This document shows positions 8,003 to 16,453 of a stretch of DNA of 64,000 bases, in pieces. The stretch comes from an uncultured Bacilli bacterium. GTDB taxonomy: Bacteria > Bacillota_I > Bacilli_A > RF39 > UBA660. Position numbers and translations under genes: made by a program. The stretch lies in NCBI GenBank assembly GCA_934162195.1, contig CAKPHO010000002.1, positions 1 to 64,000 on the forward strand, read 5' to 3'. Within the stretch, counting starts at the first letter, position 1. The number at the start of each line of letters is the position of its first letter. The notes beneath the pieces were generated by a model, which saw nothing but the letters and a program-made list of their open reading frames with translations, was not told the DNA's origin and did no database searches.

Positions 8003-8920
8003 ATGCATTATTCAGTATTACTTGAAGAATCAATTAAACATTTAAATTTAAAAGAAAATAGCATTATCGTTGATTGTACATTAGGATATGCGGGCCATAG
8101 TAGTAGAGTATTAAAAGAAATTAAAAAGGGGTTTCTTTTCGCCTTTGATCAAGATGATGAAGCAATCAAATATAGCAAAGAAAAATTAGATAAAATAGCT
8201 GATAATTACGAAATTATTAGAAGTAATTTTGTCAACTTAAAAGAAGAGTTGAACAAAAGAAATATTAACGAAGTAGATGGTATTTTATACGATTTAGGCG
8301 TATCTAGTCCTCAACTTGATAATAAAGAAAGAGGATTTAGTTTCCATGCTGATGCAAGACTTGATATGCGCATGGATACTAAACAAAAATTATCTGCTTA
8401 TGAAGTTGTGAATAATTATAGTTATGATGATTTAGTTAGAATATTTAGAGTATATGGTGAAGAAAAATTTGCAACATCAATTGCTAAAAATATTATAACA
8501 ACTCGTGAGAATAAACCTATTGAAACAACTTTAGAACTTGCTGAGATAATTAGAAATAGTGTTCCTGAAAAGTATAGAAGAGAAAAACATCCTGCTCGTA
8601 AAGTGTTTCAAGCTATTAGAATTGAAGTCAATAATGAATTAAATGTTTTTGAAAATAGTTTAAATCAAGCTTTAGATTTAGTTAAAGTTGGTGGAAGAAT
8701 TTGTGTTATAACATTTCATTCATTAGAAGATAGAATTTGTAAAGATATTTTTAAACGTGTTAGTAGTGTAGATCCTAGTTTAAAAAATTTACCTATTATA
8801 CCAGAAGAGTATCAACCAAAATTTAAGGTAGTAGCAAATATAGAACCATCGGTGCATGAATTAGAAGAAAATAACAGGTCAAGAAGTGCAAGATTAAGAG
8901 TAATAGAAAGGGTAAGATAA
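8003..8920 (+). CDS. rsmH: 16S rRNA (cytosine-1402-N4)-methyltransferase RsmH
   Basis: Uses S-adenosylmethionine to methylate C1402 in the 16S rRNA decoding centre. The 305-residue protein opens with H-Y-S-V-L-L-E-E-S. The SAM-binding motif D-C-T-L-G-Y-A-G-H-S follows near residue 24, and Y-D-L-G-V-S-S-P-Q-L-D near 94. The R-G-F-S-F and R-x-D-M-R-M-D motifs and the C-terminal I-C-V-I-T-F-H-S-L-E-D-R motif are all present. The RBS is AGGAGG. It starts 8 nt after the mraZ stop and is followed at once by ftsL, the standard dcw order. Confidence 0.97.
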   Translation: MHYSVLLEESIKHLNLKENSIIVDCTLGYAGHSSRVLKEIKKGFLFAFDQDDEAIKYSKEKLDKIADNYEIIRSNFVNLKEELNKRNINEVDGILYDLGVSSPQLDNKERGFSFHADARLDMRMDTKQKLSAYEVVNNYSYDDLVRIFRVYGEEKFATSIAKNIITTRENKPIETTLELAEIIRNSVPEKYRREKHPARKVFQAIRIEVNNELNVFENSLNQALDLVKVGGRICVITFHSLEDRICKDIFKRVSSVDPSLKNLPIIPEEYQPKFKVVANIEPSVHELEENNRSRSARLRVIERVR

Positions 8921-8921
8921 C

Positions 8922-9218
8922 ATGGCAAAAAAAAGAAAATTAGTAAAATTTACTAAAGGAGAAAAACTGTTGTATAGTTGTGGTATTTTAGCGCTTTCAT
9001 TAACCTTCTTGATTAAAATATTCTGTGGGGCTGGAATTGGTCATTTAAATATGAGTGTTGAAAAAATAAGATATAATATTAATACTCAAGAAAAAACTAA
9101 TGAAAGTTTAACAATGAAAATAAACGAATTAACTTCATTTGATAATGTAAAAAATTTAGTTAAAGATATGGGGTTGGCATATAATAACGAAAATGTTATA
9201 ATTGTAAATGAAGATTGA
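8922..9218 (+). CDS. ftsL: Cell division protein FtsL-like
   Basis: A 98-residue bitopic membrane protein. It has a basic cytoplasmic N-terminus (M-A-K-K-R-K-L-V-K), a single span at residues ~18-38 and an extracytoplasmic coiled coil (E-K-I-R-Y-N-I-N-T-Q-E). It ends in the L-V-K-D-M-G-L-A-Y-N-N-E-N-V motif typical of FtsL. FtsL links FtsB/DivIC to the septal transpeptidase. It begins one base after rsmH ends and precedes pbpB, so synteny supports the call even though FtsL sequences diverge strongly. Confidence 0.88.
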   Translation: MAKKRKLVKFTKGEKLLYSCGILALSLTFLIKIFCGAGIGHLNMSVEKIRYNINTQEKTNESLTMKINELTSFDNVKNLVKDMGLAYNNENVIIVNED

Positions 9219-9227
9219 GGTGACTAG

Positions 9228-11366
9228 ATGAATACAAGAAATGGTAAAAGTAAAACTTGGAATTTTCCAAAGAAAGTTTTCGTTATCTTTCTTGTTTTTA
9301 TTTTTATCATTTTTTTACAATATGCATATGTTAGTTTATCACCTAAAGTATATGGTATTGATATGGATCAGTTTGCTAGCAATAGATATACAGTAAGTTC
9401 TACATTAAAAGCTAAAAGAGGTAATATCTATGATACTACAGGTAATTTACTTGCTTTAAATGTTTCTTCTTATACTGTAATAGCATATTTATCAGAAAGT
9501 AGAACTGGGTCATCTAGTACCCCTTTACATGTTGTAGATAAGGAAGCAACCGCAGAAGCTTTAGCGCCAGTTCTTGATATGAGTAAAGATACACTTTTAA
9601 GTTTACTTAGCAAAGATGCTTATCAAGTTGAACTTGGACCTGGTGGTAGGGGTATAACAGAATTAAAAAAAGAAGAAATTGAATCATTAAATTTATCGGG
9701 AATTGATTTTATTGAAGATCAAAAAAGATATTATCCAAATGGGGATTTTGCTTCATATATAATTGGATATGCTAAAAAGCAAGATGATGGAAGTATTGTT
9801 GGAGAACTTGGAATAGAATCTAAATATGAAGATATATTAAAAGGTACTGATGGTAGTACTAAATATCAAAGAGATAGATATGGTTATAAGATACCAGATA
9901 CTCCCGAAACAACGATTGAACCTGAGAATGGTAGCAATATATATTTAACTATAGATTCAGGTATTCAAAGATTTCTAGAAGATGCAGTTAAAGCAAATAC
10001 TGAGGAATATAATCCAGAGTGGACAATTCTTACGGTAATGGATGCTAAGAGTGGTAAGATTTTAGGGAGTGCAACAAGTCCATCTTATAATCCTAACCTA
10101 CTTAATATGAAAAGCTATGAAAATCCATTAGTAACTTATGCTTATGAACCTGGTAGTACAATGAAGATTTATACATATATGTGTGCTATGGAAAAAGGTA
10201 CATATAAAGGCGATGATACATATTTATCAGGTAAATACGAAATAGGTGAAAATACTGTTCAGGACTGGAATGGAAAAGGTTGGGGTTATATAACTTATGA
10301 TTTAGGATTTGAATATTCTAGTAACGTTGCTGTAGTTAATTTAGTTAATAACGCTATTAATAGAGCCGATTTAAAGGAGTGTTTCCAAAAATATGGTTTT
10401 GGAGAAAAGACCGGTATTGAATTAAGTCGTGAATTATCAGGTAGTTTAAACTTTTATTATCCTATTGAGGTAGCAACAGCTTCTTTTGGACAAGGAATTG
10501 CAACAACTCCAATTCAAAACTTACAAGCTCTATCAATTATAGCTAATAATGGTAAGATGGTTAAACCTAAAATAATTGAAAAAATAGTAAATTCTAGCAC
10601 CGGTAAGATGGAGTATGAATATAAACTTGATATTAGTGAACAATTAGTTCAAGAATCAACTGTTGCTAAAATAAAAGAACTAATGAGTAATGTTATTAAT
10701 GGACAAAACGAAGGAACGACAGGATATTACTTTAAAGTTGAAGGCGCAGATTTAATTGGAAAAACAGGAACTAGCCAATACTATGATTCAGAATCTGGAT
10801 ATAGTACTGGTAAGAATAATTATGTATATTCTTTTGCTGGAATGTTTCCAAAAGACAATCCTGAAATTATTATTTATGCTGCATACAAAAATCCAACTTG
10901 GAGTAAAAATGTTGGGTTATCAAAAATGATAAAAAGTGTAGTAAAAGATATTGCCAAATATCATAATGTTGGAACTTATAATGAACACCATAATACCGCT
11001 ACTAAATATACTATTGAATCATTTATTAATAAAGATGTTAAAGAAATAAAAGAAAAGCTTAATTCTTATAATATAAAAACAATTGTTATTGGTAATGGTG
11101 ATAAAATTATTAAACAATCAGCTAAGGTTGGTAGTAGTGCCGTAAGTGGGGATACAATTATTGTTATAACCAATGATTCTGCTTATACGATGCCAAATAT
11201 TACGGGTTGGTCTAGAAAAGAAATAATAGAATTTTGTAATATTTTAGGAATTGGCTACGAGTTTGAAGGTTATGGTTATGCTAGTAGTCAAAGTATCGAA
11301 GTAGGTTCTAAAATAAATGAAAGTGATATTTTAAAAGTTTCATTAAAAAATAAAGTAGATAGTTAA
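9228..11366 (+). CDS. pbpB: Septal class B penicillin-binding protein with two PASTA domains
   Basis: A transpeptidase that cross-links septal peptidoglycan, acting outside the membrane. The 712-residue protein has a cytoplasmic N-terminus and one span (residues ~17-38). A dimerisation/pedestal region begins at R-G-N-I-Y-D. The transpeptidase domain carries S-T-M-K (SxxK), S-S-N (SxN) and K-T-G-T. The last ~120 residues form two PASTA-like repeats, as in Bacillus PBP2B. It follows ftsL by 9 nt with a GAGGTGA RBS. All catalytic motifs are intact. A terminator follows directly. Confidence 0.95.
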   Translation: MNTRNGKSKTWNFPKKVFVIFLVFIFIIFLQYAYVSLSPKVYGIDMDQFASNRYTVSSTLKAKRGNIYDTTGNLLALNVSSYTVIAYLSESRTGSSSTPLHVVDKEATAEALAPVLDMSKDTLLSLLSKDAYQVELGPGGRGITELKKEEIESLNLSGIDFIEDQKRYYPNGDFASYIIGYAKKQDDGSIVGELGIESKYEDILKGTDGSTKYQRDRYGYKIPDTPETTIEPENGSNIYLTIDSGIQRFLEDAVKANTEEYNPEWTILTVMDAKSGKILGSATSPSYNPNLLNMKSYENPLVTYAYEPGSTMKIYTYMCAMEKGTYKGDDTYLSGKYEIGENTVQDWNGKGWGYITYDLGFEYSSNVAVVNLVNNAINRADLKECFQKYGFGEKTGIELSRELSGSLNFYYPIEVATASFGQGIATTPIQNLQALSIIANNGKMVKPKIIEKIVNSSTGKMEYEYKLDISEQLVQESTVAKIKELMSNVINGQNEGTTGYYFKVEGADLIGKTGTSQYYDSESGYSTGKNNYVYSFAGMFPKDNPEIIIYAAYKNPTWSKNVGLSKMIKSVVKDIAKYHNVGTYNEHHNTATKYTIESFINKDVKEIKEKLNSYNIKTIVIGNGDKIIKQSAKVGSSAVSGDTIIVITNDSAYTMPNITGWSRKEIIEFCNILGIGYEFEGYGYASSQSIEVGSKINESDILKVSLKNKVDS

Positions 11367-11381
11367 TTATCTGCTTTTTTT
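11355..11381 (+). terminator. Terminator after pbpB
   Basis: GTAGATA / TATCTGC hairpin (one G-T pair) spanning the stop codon, then seven Ts. Confidence 0.8.
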
Positions 11382-11387
11382 GTCAAT

Positions 11388-11416
11388 TTGACACGTATCT
11401 CATATTATGGTAAAAT
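11388..11416 (+). promoter_or_regulatory. Strong vegetative promoter for the secreted glucosaminidase-like gene
   Basis: Consensus TTGACA, a 17-nt spacer and TAAAAT. Just downstream the leader has a GTTCC-CCC / GGGGAAC hairpin (~11423-11444) before the GTG start, which could affect translation. Confidence 0.8.
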
Positions 11417-11455
11417 CGAACATGTTCCGCCCAAAAAGGGGAACAGAGGTGTAAA

Positions 11456-12019
11456 GTGAAAACAATTATAAAGATGCTTACTATTTTAACAGCTGCGTTT
11501 TTTACAACTTCAGGAGTAAATAGTGGTATCATTACAAAAGTTAATATAAATGAAGAAATTTTTGCAGAACCAAATATAGAAGAAATAGTGGTAGAACCAG
11601 AAATAGTTTTTGATGGTTTAACTTTAGATGAGTTATCTGCTAAATTAGAAAGAAACTTAAATTCAAACATATCAGGATATGGCCGTGTATTTGCTACAAA
11701 ATCAATTGAATTAGGACTTGATCCTTATTTAGCTGTAGCAATTATGTTACATGAGACTGGATGTAAATGGAATTGTAGTTACTTAATGCGAAAATGTAAT
11801 AATGTTGGTGGTATGAAAGGAAAGCCTGGTTGTGCCGGAGGTTCATACAAACGTTTTGATACATTAGATGAAGGTATTGATGCTTATTTAAATAACCTTT
11901 ATAACAATTATTATGCTAAAGGATATACAACTCCAGAACAAATTGGACCTAGATATGCAGCAAGTAAAGTTTGGGCTTCTAAAATAAATTATTATATTAA
12001 CGAAATAAAAAATAGTTAA
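11456..12019 (+). CDS. Secreted glucosaminidase-like peptidoglycan hydrolase
   Basis: The 187-residue protein has an N-terminal signal segment (I-I-K-M-L-T-I-L-T-A-A-F-F) and a short acidic linker. The catalytic-type domain runs from residue ~75: I-E-L-G-L-D-P-Y-L-A-V-A-I-M-L-H-E-T-G, with the glutamate in H-E-T-G as the likely catalytic acid, then N-N-V-G-G-M-K and R-F-D-T-L-D-E-G-I-D-A-Y-L-N. These are signatures of the lysozyme-like glucosaminidase fold. Four cysteines around residues 102-123 may form disulfides outside the cell. GTG is used as start, 6 nt after AGAGGTG. It is transcribed alone but sits between two septal PBP genes, suggesting a role in septal wall remodelling (inference). 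Confidence 0.75.
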   Translation: MKTIIKMLTILTAAFFTTSGVNSGIITKVNINEEIFAEPNIEEIVVEPEIVFDGLTLDELSAKLERNLNSNISGYGRVFATKSIELGLDPYLAVAIMLHETGCKWNCSYLMRKCNNVGGMKGKPGCAGGSYKRFDTLDEGIDAYLNNLYNNYYAKGYTTPEQIGPRYAASKVWASKINYYINEIKNS

Positions 12020-12038
12020 ATTTTAACTATTTTTTTTG
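12011..12038 (+). terminator. Terminator after the glucosaminidase-like gene
   Basis: AATAGTTAAA / TTTTAACTATT inverted repeat followed by Ts, overlapping the stop codon. Confidence 0.88.
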
Positions 12039-12070
12039 TTGCTTGGACATACACTTATATAGGTGATACT

Positions 12071-13978
12071 ATGTTCTTTAAAAATATTCATATACGAATC
12101 AAAATAATAAGTTTAGTAATAATATTAGCTTTCATATTTGTAATAGGCAAAGTTTTTTATATTCAAGTTATTCAATATAATAAATTAAATAAATATGCAG
12201 AAAGTTTATGGAGTAGAAATTTACCTATTGAAGGTAATAGAGGAATTATATACGATAGGAATGGAGTAGTACTTGCTGATAATATTACAACAACGTCTTT
12301 AGTTATTATACCAAATCAGGTTGTAGATAAAGAGACTACAGCAAAACAAATTAGTGATATACTTGGATCTGATTATCAAGATATGTTAGAACATGTTAGT
12401 AAAAAATCATCTATTGAAAGAGTTCATCCTGAGGGAAGAAGATTATCTTATGAAATTGCTGATAAAATAGCTGATTTAAAGTTACCGGGAGTATATTTAA
12501 TAAAAGAGTCAAAAAGATATTATCCATACGATACATTAATGTCACATACGATAGGTTTTGTTGGAATAGATAATCAAGGACTAAGTGGCCTTGAACTTAT
12601 GTATGATGATTATCTAACAGGAGAATATGGCGCTATCAAATATTTTAGTGATGCTAAGGGTAGTAGACTTGATTTAAATGAAGTGTATGAAAAACCTCAA
12701 GATGGAATAAATATAACTTTAACGATTAATTATGATATTCAAGCTTCTTTAGAAAGAGAACTAGATAATGCAGTTACAAAATATAATCCAGATCAAGCTT
12801 TAGGGATAGCTATGAATCCAAAAACTGGAGAGATACTTGCAATATCATCGCGTCCTAATTTTTCACCTACTAATTATCAGAATTACACAGTAGAAGAAAT
12901 AAATCGTAATTTACCGATATGGATGACTTATGAACCGGGAAGTACATTCAAAATTATTACACTGGCATCTTCTCTAGAGGAAAAAATTGTTGATTTAGAT
13001 AATGACAATTATTATGACTCTGGTGCTACTAAGGTAGAAAATGCGACTATTCACTGTTGGAAACATGGCGGTCATGGTGCTCAAACATATTTACAAGTAG
13101 TAGAAAACTCTTGTAACCCAGGTTTTGTTCAACTGGGATTAAAATTAGGAAAAGATAAATTATTTAATTATCTAAAACTATTTGGATTTGGTATGAAGAC
13201 AGGTGTAGATTTGAATGGCGAAGGTGCTGGTATTATATTTGATCTTGCTAAAGTTGGTCCTGTTGAACTTGCTACTACAGCTTTTGGTCAAGGAGTATCT
13301 GTTACACCAATTCAACAAATAACTGCTGTTTCGGCAGCTATTAATGGAGGCTATTTATATAAGCCTTATATTGTAAAAACTTTAAATGAGCCAGAAACAA
13401 ATTCAGTAGTATTAGAAAATAAACCTACTGTTGTTAGAAAAGTTATTAGTGATGAAACAAGTTCTAAAGTTAGATATGCCCTAGAAAGTGTTGTTACAAA
13501 TGGAACAGGAAGACCGGCTTTTATTGATGGTTATCGTGTTGGTGGTAAAACAGGAACAGCGCAAAAGGTAAAAGATGGTAGGTATATGGTAGGTAATTAT
13601 ATCGTATCTTTTATTGGATTTCTACCGGCTGATGATCCAGAAGTTGTTGTATATATTGCCATTGATAATGCAAAAGGAGTAACTCAATATGGTGGTACTG
13701 TAGCAGCGCCGATTGCTCGTCAAGTACTATTAGATTCAATTGATGCTTTAAATATAAACAAAAGAGAAGGTGCTTCTGATAAAAAATATAATTATAATGA
13801 TAAAAAGTATATAGAAGTTCCTAATGTGGAAGGTAAGAGTGTAGAAGATGCTATGAAAGAATTAAAAAGTTTTAAAGTAGAATTTAGTGGTAGTGGAAAT
13901 AATGTTTCTATTCAAACACCAAGTGCTGGAGAAAGAATTTTAGAAGGAGAAACAATAAAATTATTGTTAACTGAATAG
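12071..13978 (+). CDS. Class B penicillin-binding protein with one PASTA domain (SpoVD-like)
   Basis: A second monofunctional transpeptidase (635 residues). It has one N-terminal span (residues ~10-30), the R-G-I-I-Y-D-R-N-G pedestal motif, active-site S-T-F-K, S-C-N and K-T-G-T-A-Q, and a single C-terminal PASTA domain (residues ~578-635). Domain content and its place before mraY match Bacillus SpoVD, which follows pbpB in the dcw cluster. Nothing else in the window indicates sporulation, so it may serve division or elongation instead. Its RBS is AGGTGAT. The mraY gene starts 10 nt after its stop. Confidence 0.92.
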   Translation: MFFKNIHIRIKIISLVIILAFIFVIGKVFYIQVIQYNKLNKYAESLWSRNLPIEGNRGIIYDRNGVVLADNITTTSLVIIPNQVVDKETTAKQISDILGSDYQDMLEHVSKKSSIERVHPEGRRLSYEIADKIADLKLPGVYLIKESKRYYPYDTLMSHTIGFVGIDNQGLSGLELMYDDYLTGEYGAIKYFSDAKGSRLDLNEVYEKPQDGINITLTINYDIQASLERELDNAVTKYNPDQALGIAMNPKTGEILAISSRPNFSPTNYQNYTVEEINRNLPIWMTYEPGSTFKIITLASSLEEKIVDLDNDNYYDSGATKVENATIHCWKHGGHGAQTYLQVVENSCNPGFVQLGLKLGKDKLFNYLKLFGFGMKTGVDLNGEGAGIIFDLAKVGPVELATTAFGQGVSVTPIQQITAVSAAINGGYLYKPYIVKTLNEPETNSVVLENKPTVVRKVISDETSSKVRYALESVVTNGTGRPAFIDGYRVGGKTGTAQKVKDGRYMVGNYIVSFIGFLPADDPEVVVYIAIDNAKGVTQYGGTVAAPIARQVLLDSIDALNINKREGASDKKYNYNDKKYIEVPNVEGKSVEDAMKELKSFKVEFSGSGNNVSIQTPSAGERILEGETIKLLLTE

Positions 13979-13988
13979 GGGTGATAGA

Positions 13989-14981
13989 GTGTTAATAATG
14001 ACTAAATCGGTATTAAGTTTAATGTGTAGTTTCTTATTTTCGATTGTAATAGGAATTATTTTAGTACCACTTTTAAAAAAATTAAAAGCAGGTCAAAGTC
14101 TTAGTATTTATTTGAGTGAAAGACACAAAAGCAAGAACGGAACACCAACAATGGGAGGATTAATCTTTATTATTCCAACTATTATAATTACTATTATTTT
14201 AATTGCTATAAAAAAAATTACCATTACTCATAATTTTTTAATTATCATATTTACATTTATTGGTTATGCTTTAATAGGATTTATTGATGATTATTTAATT
14301 ATAGTTAGACATAATAATAAAGGTTTAAGTGAGAGTACTAAACTTTTGATGCAAGTAATTATATCAGTGGTATTTTTCTATTTGTTTATGAGAAGCGGTA
14401 ATGAACCACTTCTATGGATACACACCTTAAATATAAAGATAAATATTGGTTGGTATTACGGTTTATTCATCTTACTAGTTTTAGTATCAAGTAGTAATGC
14501 GGTTAATTTAACAGATGGCTTAGATGGGCTAGCCGGTGGTCTTTCAATAATAGCATTTTTAGCATTTGGAATTATTACTTGGAATACAGGATGGTTGGAA
14601 GGTTATGAAGATATTGCTATCTTTATCTTCATCTTAATTGGATCATTATTAGGTTTTCTATTGTTTAATTTAAATCCTGCTAAAATTTTTATGGGGGATA
14701 CTGGTTCTCTTGCTTTAGGAGCAACTTTAGGTAGTTTAGCCATTATTACTCGTCATGAACTATTACTCATTATTATAGGTATTGTGTTTGTTTTAGAAAC
14801 ATTAAGTTGTGTTATTCAAAGAGTGTATTATAAATTTACTAAAAAAAGAATATTTCTGATGACTCCTATTCATCACACTTTTGAAAAACTAGGTTGGAAA
14901 GAAATAGATATTGTTAGATTGTTTTGGGTTATAGGATTAATAGGCGCTATGGTATCTATAGCTTTTGGAGTACTACTATGA
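13989..14981 (+). CDS. mraY: Phospho-N-acetylmuramoyl-pentapeptide transferase MraY
   Basis: Transfers phospho-MurNAc-pentapeptide to undecaprenyl phosphate, making lipid I in the membrane. The ~330-residue protein has about ten spans. The active-site motifs F-I-D-D-Y near residue 97, N-L-T-D-G-L-D-G-L-A-G-G near 173 and F-M-G-D-T-G-S-L-A-L-G near 235 are visible, together with the late P-I-H-H-T-F-E motif. GTG at 13989 is 7 nt after AGGGG. An ATG at 13998 is the alternative; I slightly prefer the GTG. Its TGA stop overlaps the ATG of the next gene (ATGA), showing translational coupling. Confidence 0.95.
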   Translation: MLIMTKSVLSLMCSFLFSIVIGIILVPLLKKLKAGQSLSIYLSERHKSKNGTPTMGGLIFIIPTIIITIILIAIKKITITHNFLIIIFTFIGYALIGFIDDYLIIVRHNNKGLSESTKLLMQVIISVVFFYLFMRSGNEPLLWIHTLNIKINIGWYYGLFILLVLVSSSNAVNLTDGLDGLAGGLSIIAFLAFGIITWNTGWLEGYEDIAIFIFILIGSLLGFLLFNLNPAKIFMGDTGSLALGATLGSLAIITRHELLLIIIGIVFVLETLSCVIQRVYYKFTKKRIFLMTPIHHTFEKLGWKEIDIVRLFWVIGLIGAMVSIAFGVLL

Positions 14982-16069
14982 AAAAGAACAAACCAGAATT
15001 ATTACTTTTAATAAGTGTTATTGTTATATCTTTATTTGGACTTATTATGATATATTCAGCGTCTTATATTTGGGCAGAATATAAATTTAATGATGCTTTC
15101 AAATTTGTAAAAAACCAAGGCATATTTTTTATTGTAGGTGTAATACTTATGATTATCATTAGTAAAATAGATTATCGTAAGTATTATGAAAAAGCAAATC
15201 TTCTATTATTAGGATGTGTAATTCTTTTAATACTGGTTTTAATCCCTGGTGTTGGTAGCGTTAGAAATGGTAGTAGAAGTTGGTTTGGAATAGGTTCTTT
15301 TGGCATTCAACCTAGTGAATTTACTAAATTAGCGCTTATTATTTTTACTTCTAAATATTTAGTTAATAATGAAAAGAACATGAAGTACTTTAAAAAAGGA
15401 GTTCTTCCTATTTTGGGTATTACTCTAGGTATATTTGCGATTATAATGTTACAACCAGATTTTGGAACTGGAACAATTATTGTTATGTCTATCATCGGAT
15501 TACTTTTTGTTGGTGGTGTTGATTTTAAATTTTTTCTAAAGATTGGTCTAGTTGGTTTAGCGGGTGTAGTAGCTTTAATTGCAGTTGCTCCTTATCGCTT
15601 AAGCCGTATTTTATCATTTTTAAATCCTTGGACTGATCCCTTGGGAAGTGGATTTCAAATTATTCAATCGTTATATGCAATTGGCCCTGGGGGATTATTT
15701 GGTTACGGTTTTTTAAATTCTCGTCAAAAACATTTTTATCTTCCGGAACCACAAACGGATTTTATTTTTTCTATCATCAGTGAAGAATTTGGCTTTTTAG
15801 CAGTCCTACTAGTAACTTCTTTATTTTTAACAATCATTTTAACGGGGTTTAAAATTGCTCGTAATTCTAAAGATTTGTTTGGCAAATATTTAGCTTTTGG
15901 AATAATGTTTCAAATATCATTTCAAACTCTACTTAATTTGATGGTTGTCGTAGGTTTAATTCCAGTAACTGGTGTAACACTTCCTTTTCTTTCATATGGA
16001 GGATCTAGTTTACTTATTACTTTGTGTGAAATAGGAATAGTATTAAATATATCAAGATATGAGAAATAA
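14978..16069 (+). CDS. ftsW: SEDS-family peptidoglycan glycosyltransferase FtsW/SpoVE
   Basis: A ten-span SEDS protein (363 residues) that polymerises lipid II with a partner class B PBP. It carries the typical opening L-I-M-I-Y-S-A-S, the loop L-I-P-G-V-G-S-V-R-N-G-S-R-S-W, and the L-P-E-P-Q-T-D-F-I-F-S-I-I-S-E-E-F-G-F region. The closing P-V-T-G-V-T-L-P-F-L-S-Y-G-G-S-S is also present. The start is 14978, overlapping the mraY stop by four bases; a longer upstream frame inside mraY has no signal. It ends the cluster: murD, murG, ftsQ, ftsA and ftsZ do not follow here. Confidence 0.94.
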   Translation: MKKNKPELLLLISVIVISLFGLIMIYSASYIWAEYKFNDAFKFVKNQGIFFIVGVILMIIISKIDYRKYYEKANLLLLGCVILLILVLIPGVGSVRNGSRSWFGIGSFGIQPSEFTKLALIIFTSKYLVNNEKNMKYFKKGVLPILGITLGIFAIIMLQPDFGTGTIIVMSIIGLLFVGGVDFKFFLKIGLVGLAGVVALIAVAPYRLSRILSFLNPWTDPLGSGFQIIQSLYAIGPGGLFGYGFLNSRQKHFYLPEPQTDFIFSIISEEFGFLAVLLVTSLFLTIILTGFKIARNSKDLFGKYLAFGIMFQISFQTLLNLMVVVGLIPVTGVTLPFLSYGGSSLLITLCEIGIVLNISRYEK

Positions 16070-16106
16070 TTTGGATAACTATAACTTTTAATAGGTAAAG
16101 ATATTA

Positions 16107-16135
16107 TTGTCAAATGTAATAAAATGTGTTAATAT
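16107..16135 (+). promoter_or_regulatory. Promoter of a small structured RNA
   Basis: TTGTCA, a 17-nt spacer and TAATAT, about 7 nt before the first hairpin of the RNA below. Confidence 0.6.
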
Positions 16136-16141
16136 GTATGT

Positions 16142-16250
16142 AGCAAGAAGTCTTGCATAAAATAAAAAAGAGGAACATTCAATTTTGCAAGTGAATGTCG
16201 CCTCACAAATGTGTGTGACACCCTACATATGCAGGGTGTCTATTTTTTTT
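16142..16250 (+). ncRNA. Candidate small structured RNA, possibly antisense to a mini-ORF
   Basis: About 110 nt with its own promoter and terminator but no convincing ORF on this strand. Hairpins: GCAAG/CTTGC, then a long stem (GAGG + ACATTCA pairing with TGAATGT + CCTC), then a terminator (GACACCCT / AGGGTGTC plus a T run) at 16216-16250. On the minus strand the long stem is followed by six Ts, so it can terminate a transcript coming the other way. That converging arrangement is typical of antisense-regulated type I toxin loci such as TxpA/RatA. I cannot assign a known RNA family. Confidence 0.5.
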
Positions 16251-16373
16251 TAATGCTAGTACCAGTAAGGTAGATAGTAGTAAAATTATAGAAATGTATC
16301 TAAGAACTTTTAAAACTAACTTTTTTAAAGAAGCAATATCTTTAATTTTAATATGGAGATATTTATTTGACAT
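16203..16373 (-). CDS. Possible small hydrophobic peptide (candidate type I toxin)
   Basis: A 56-codon minus-strand frame starting at an ATG at 16373. The N-terminal half is basic and amphipathic (K-I-K-D-I-A-S-L-K-K-L-V-L-K-V-L-R). Then comes one membrane-type stretch (Y-I-S-I-I-L-L-L-S-T-L-L-V-L-A-L) and a K-K-N-R segment. A minus-strand terminator (16199 down to ~16160) follows its stop, and the plus-strand RNA overlaps its 3' half. Against it: I see no good ribosome-binding site before the ATG, and the C-terminal residues are encoded by the terminator of the opposing RNA. It may be a chance frame. Confidence 0.3.
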   Translation of the reverse strand: MSNKYLHIKIKDIASLKKLVLKVLRYISIILLLSTLLVLALKKNRHPAYVGCHTHL

Positions 16374-16453
16374 AAAAAGTGACAAATGGCAAAAAAATAA
16401 CAAATTATCTTTATTATCAAAGAAAATATGTTATAATTAATATAGGTGATAAT

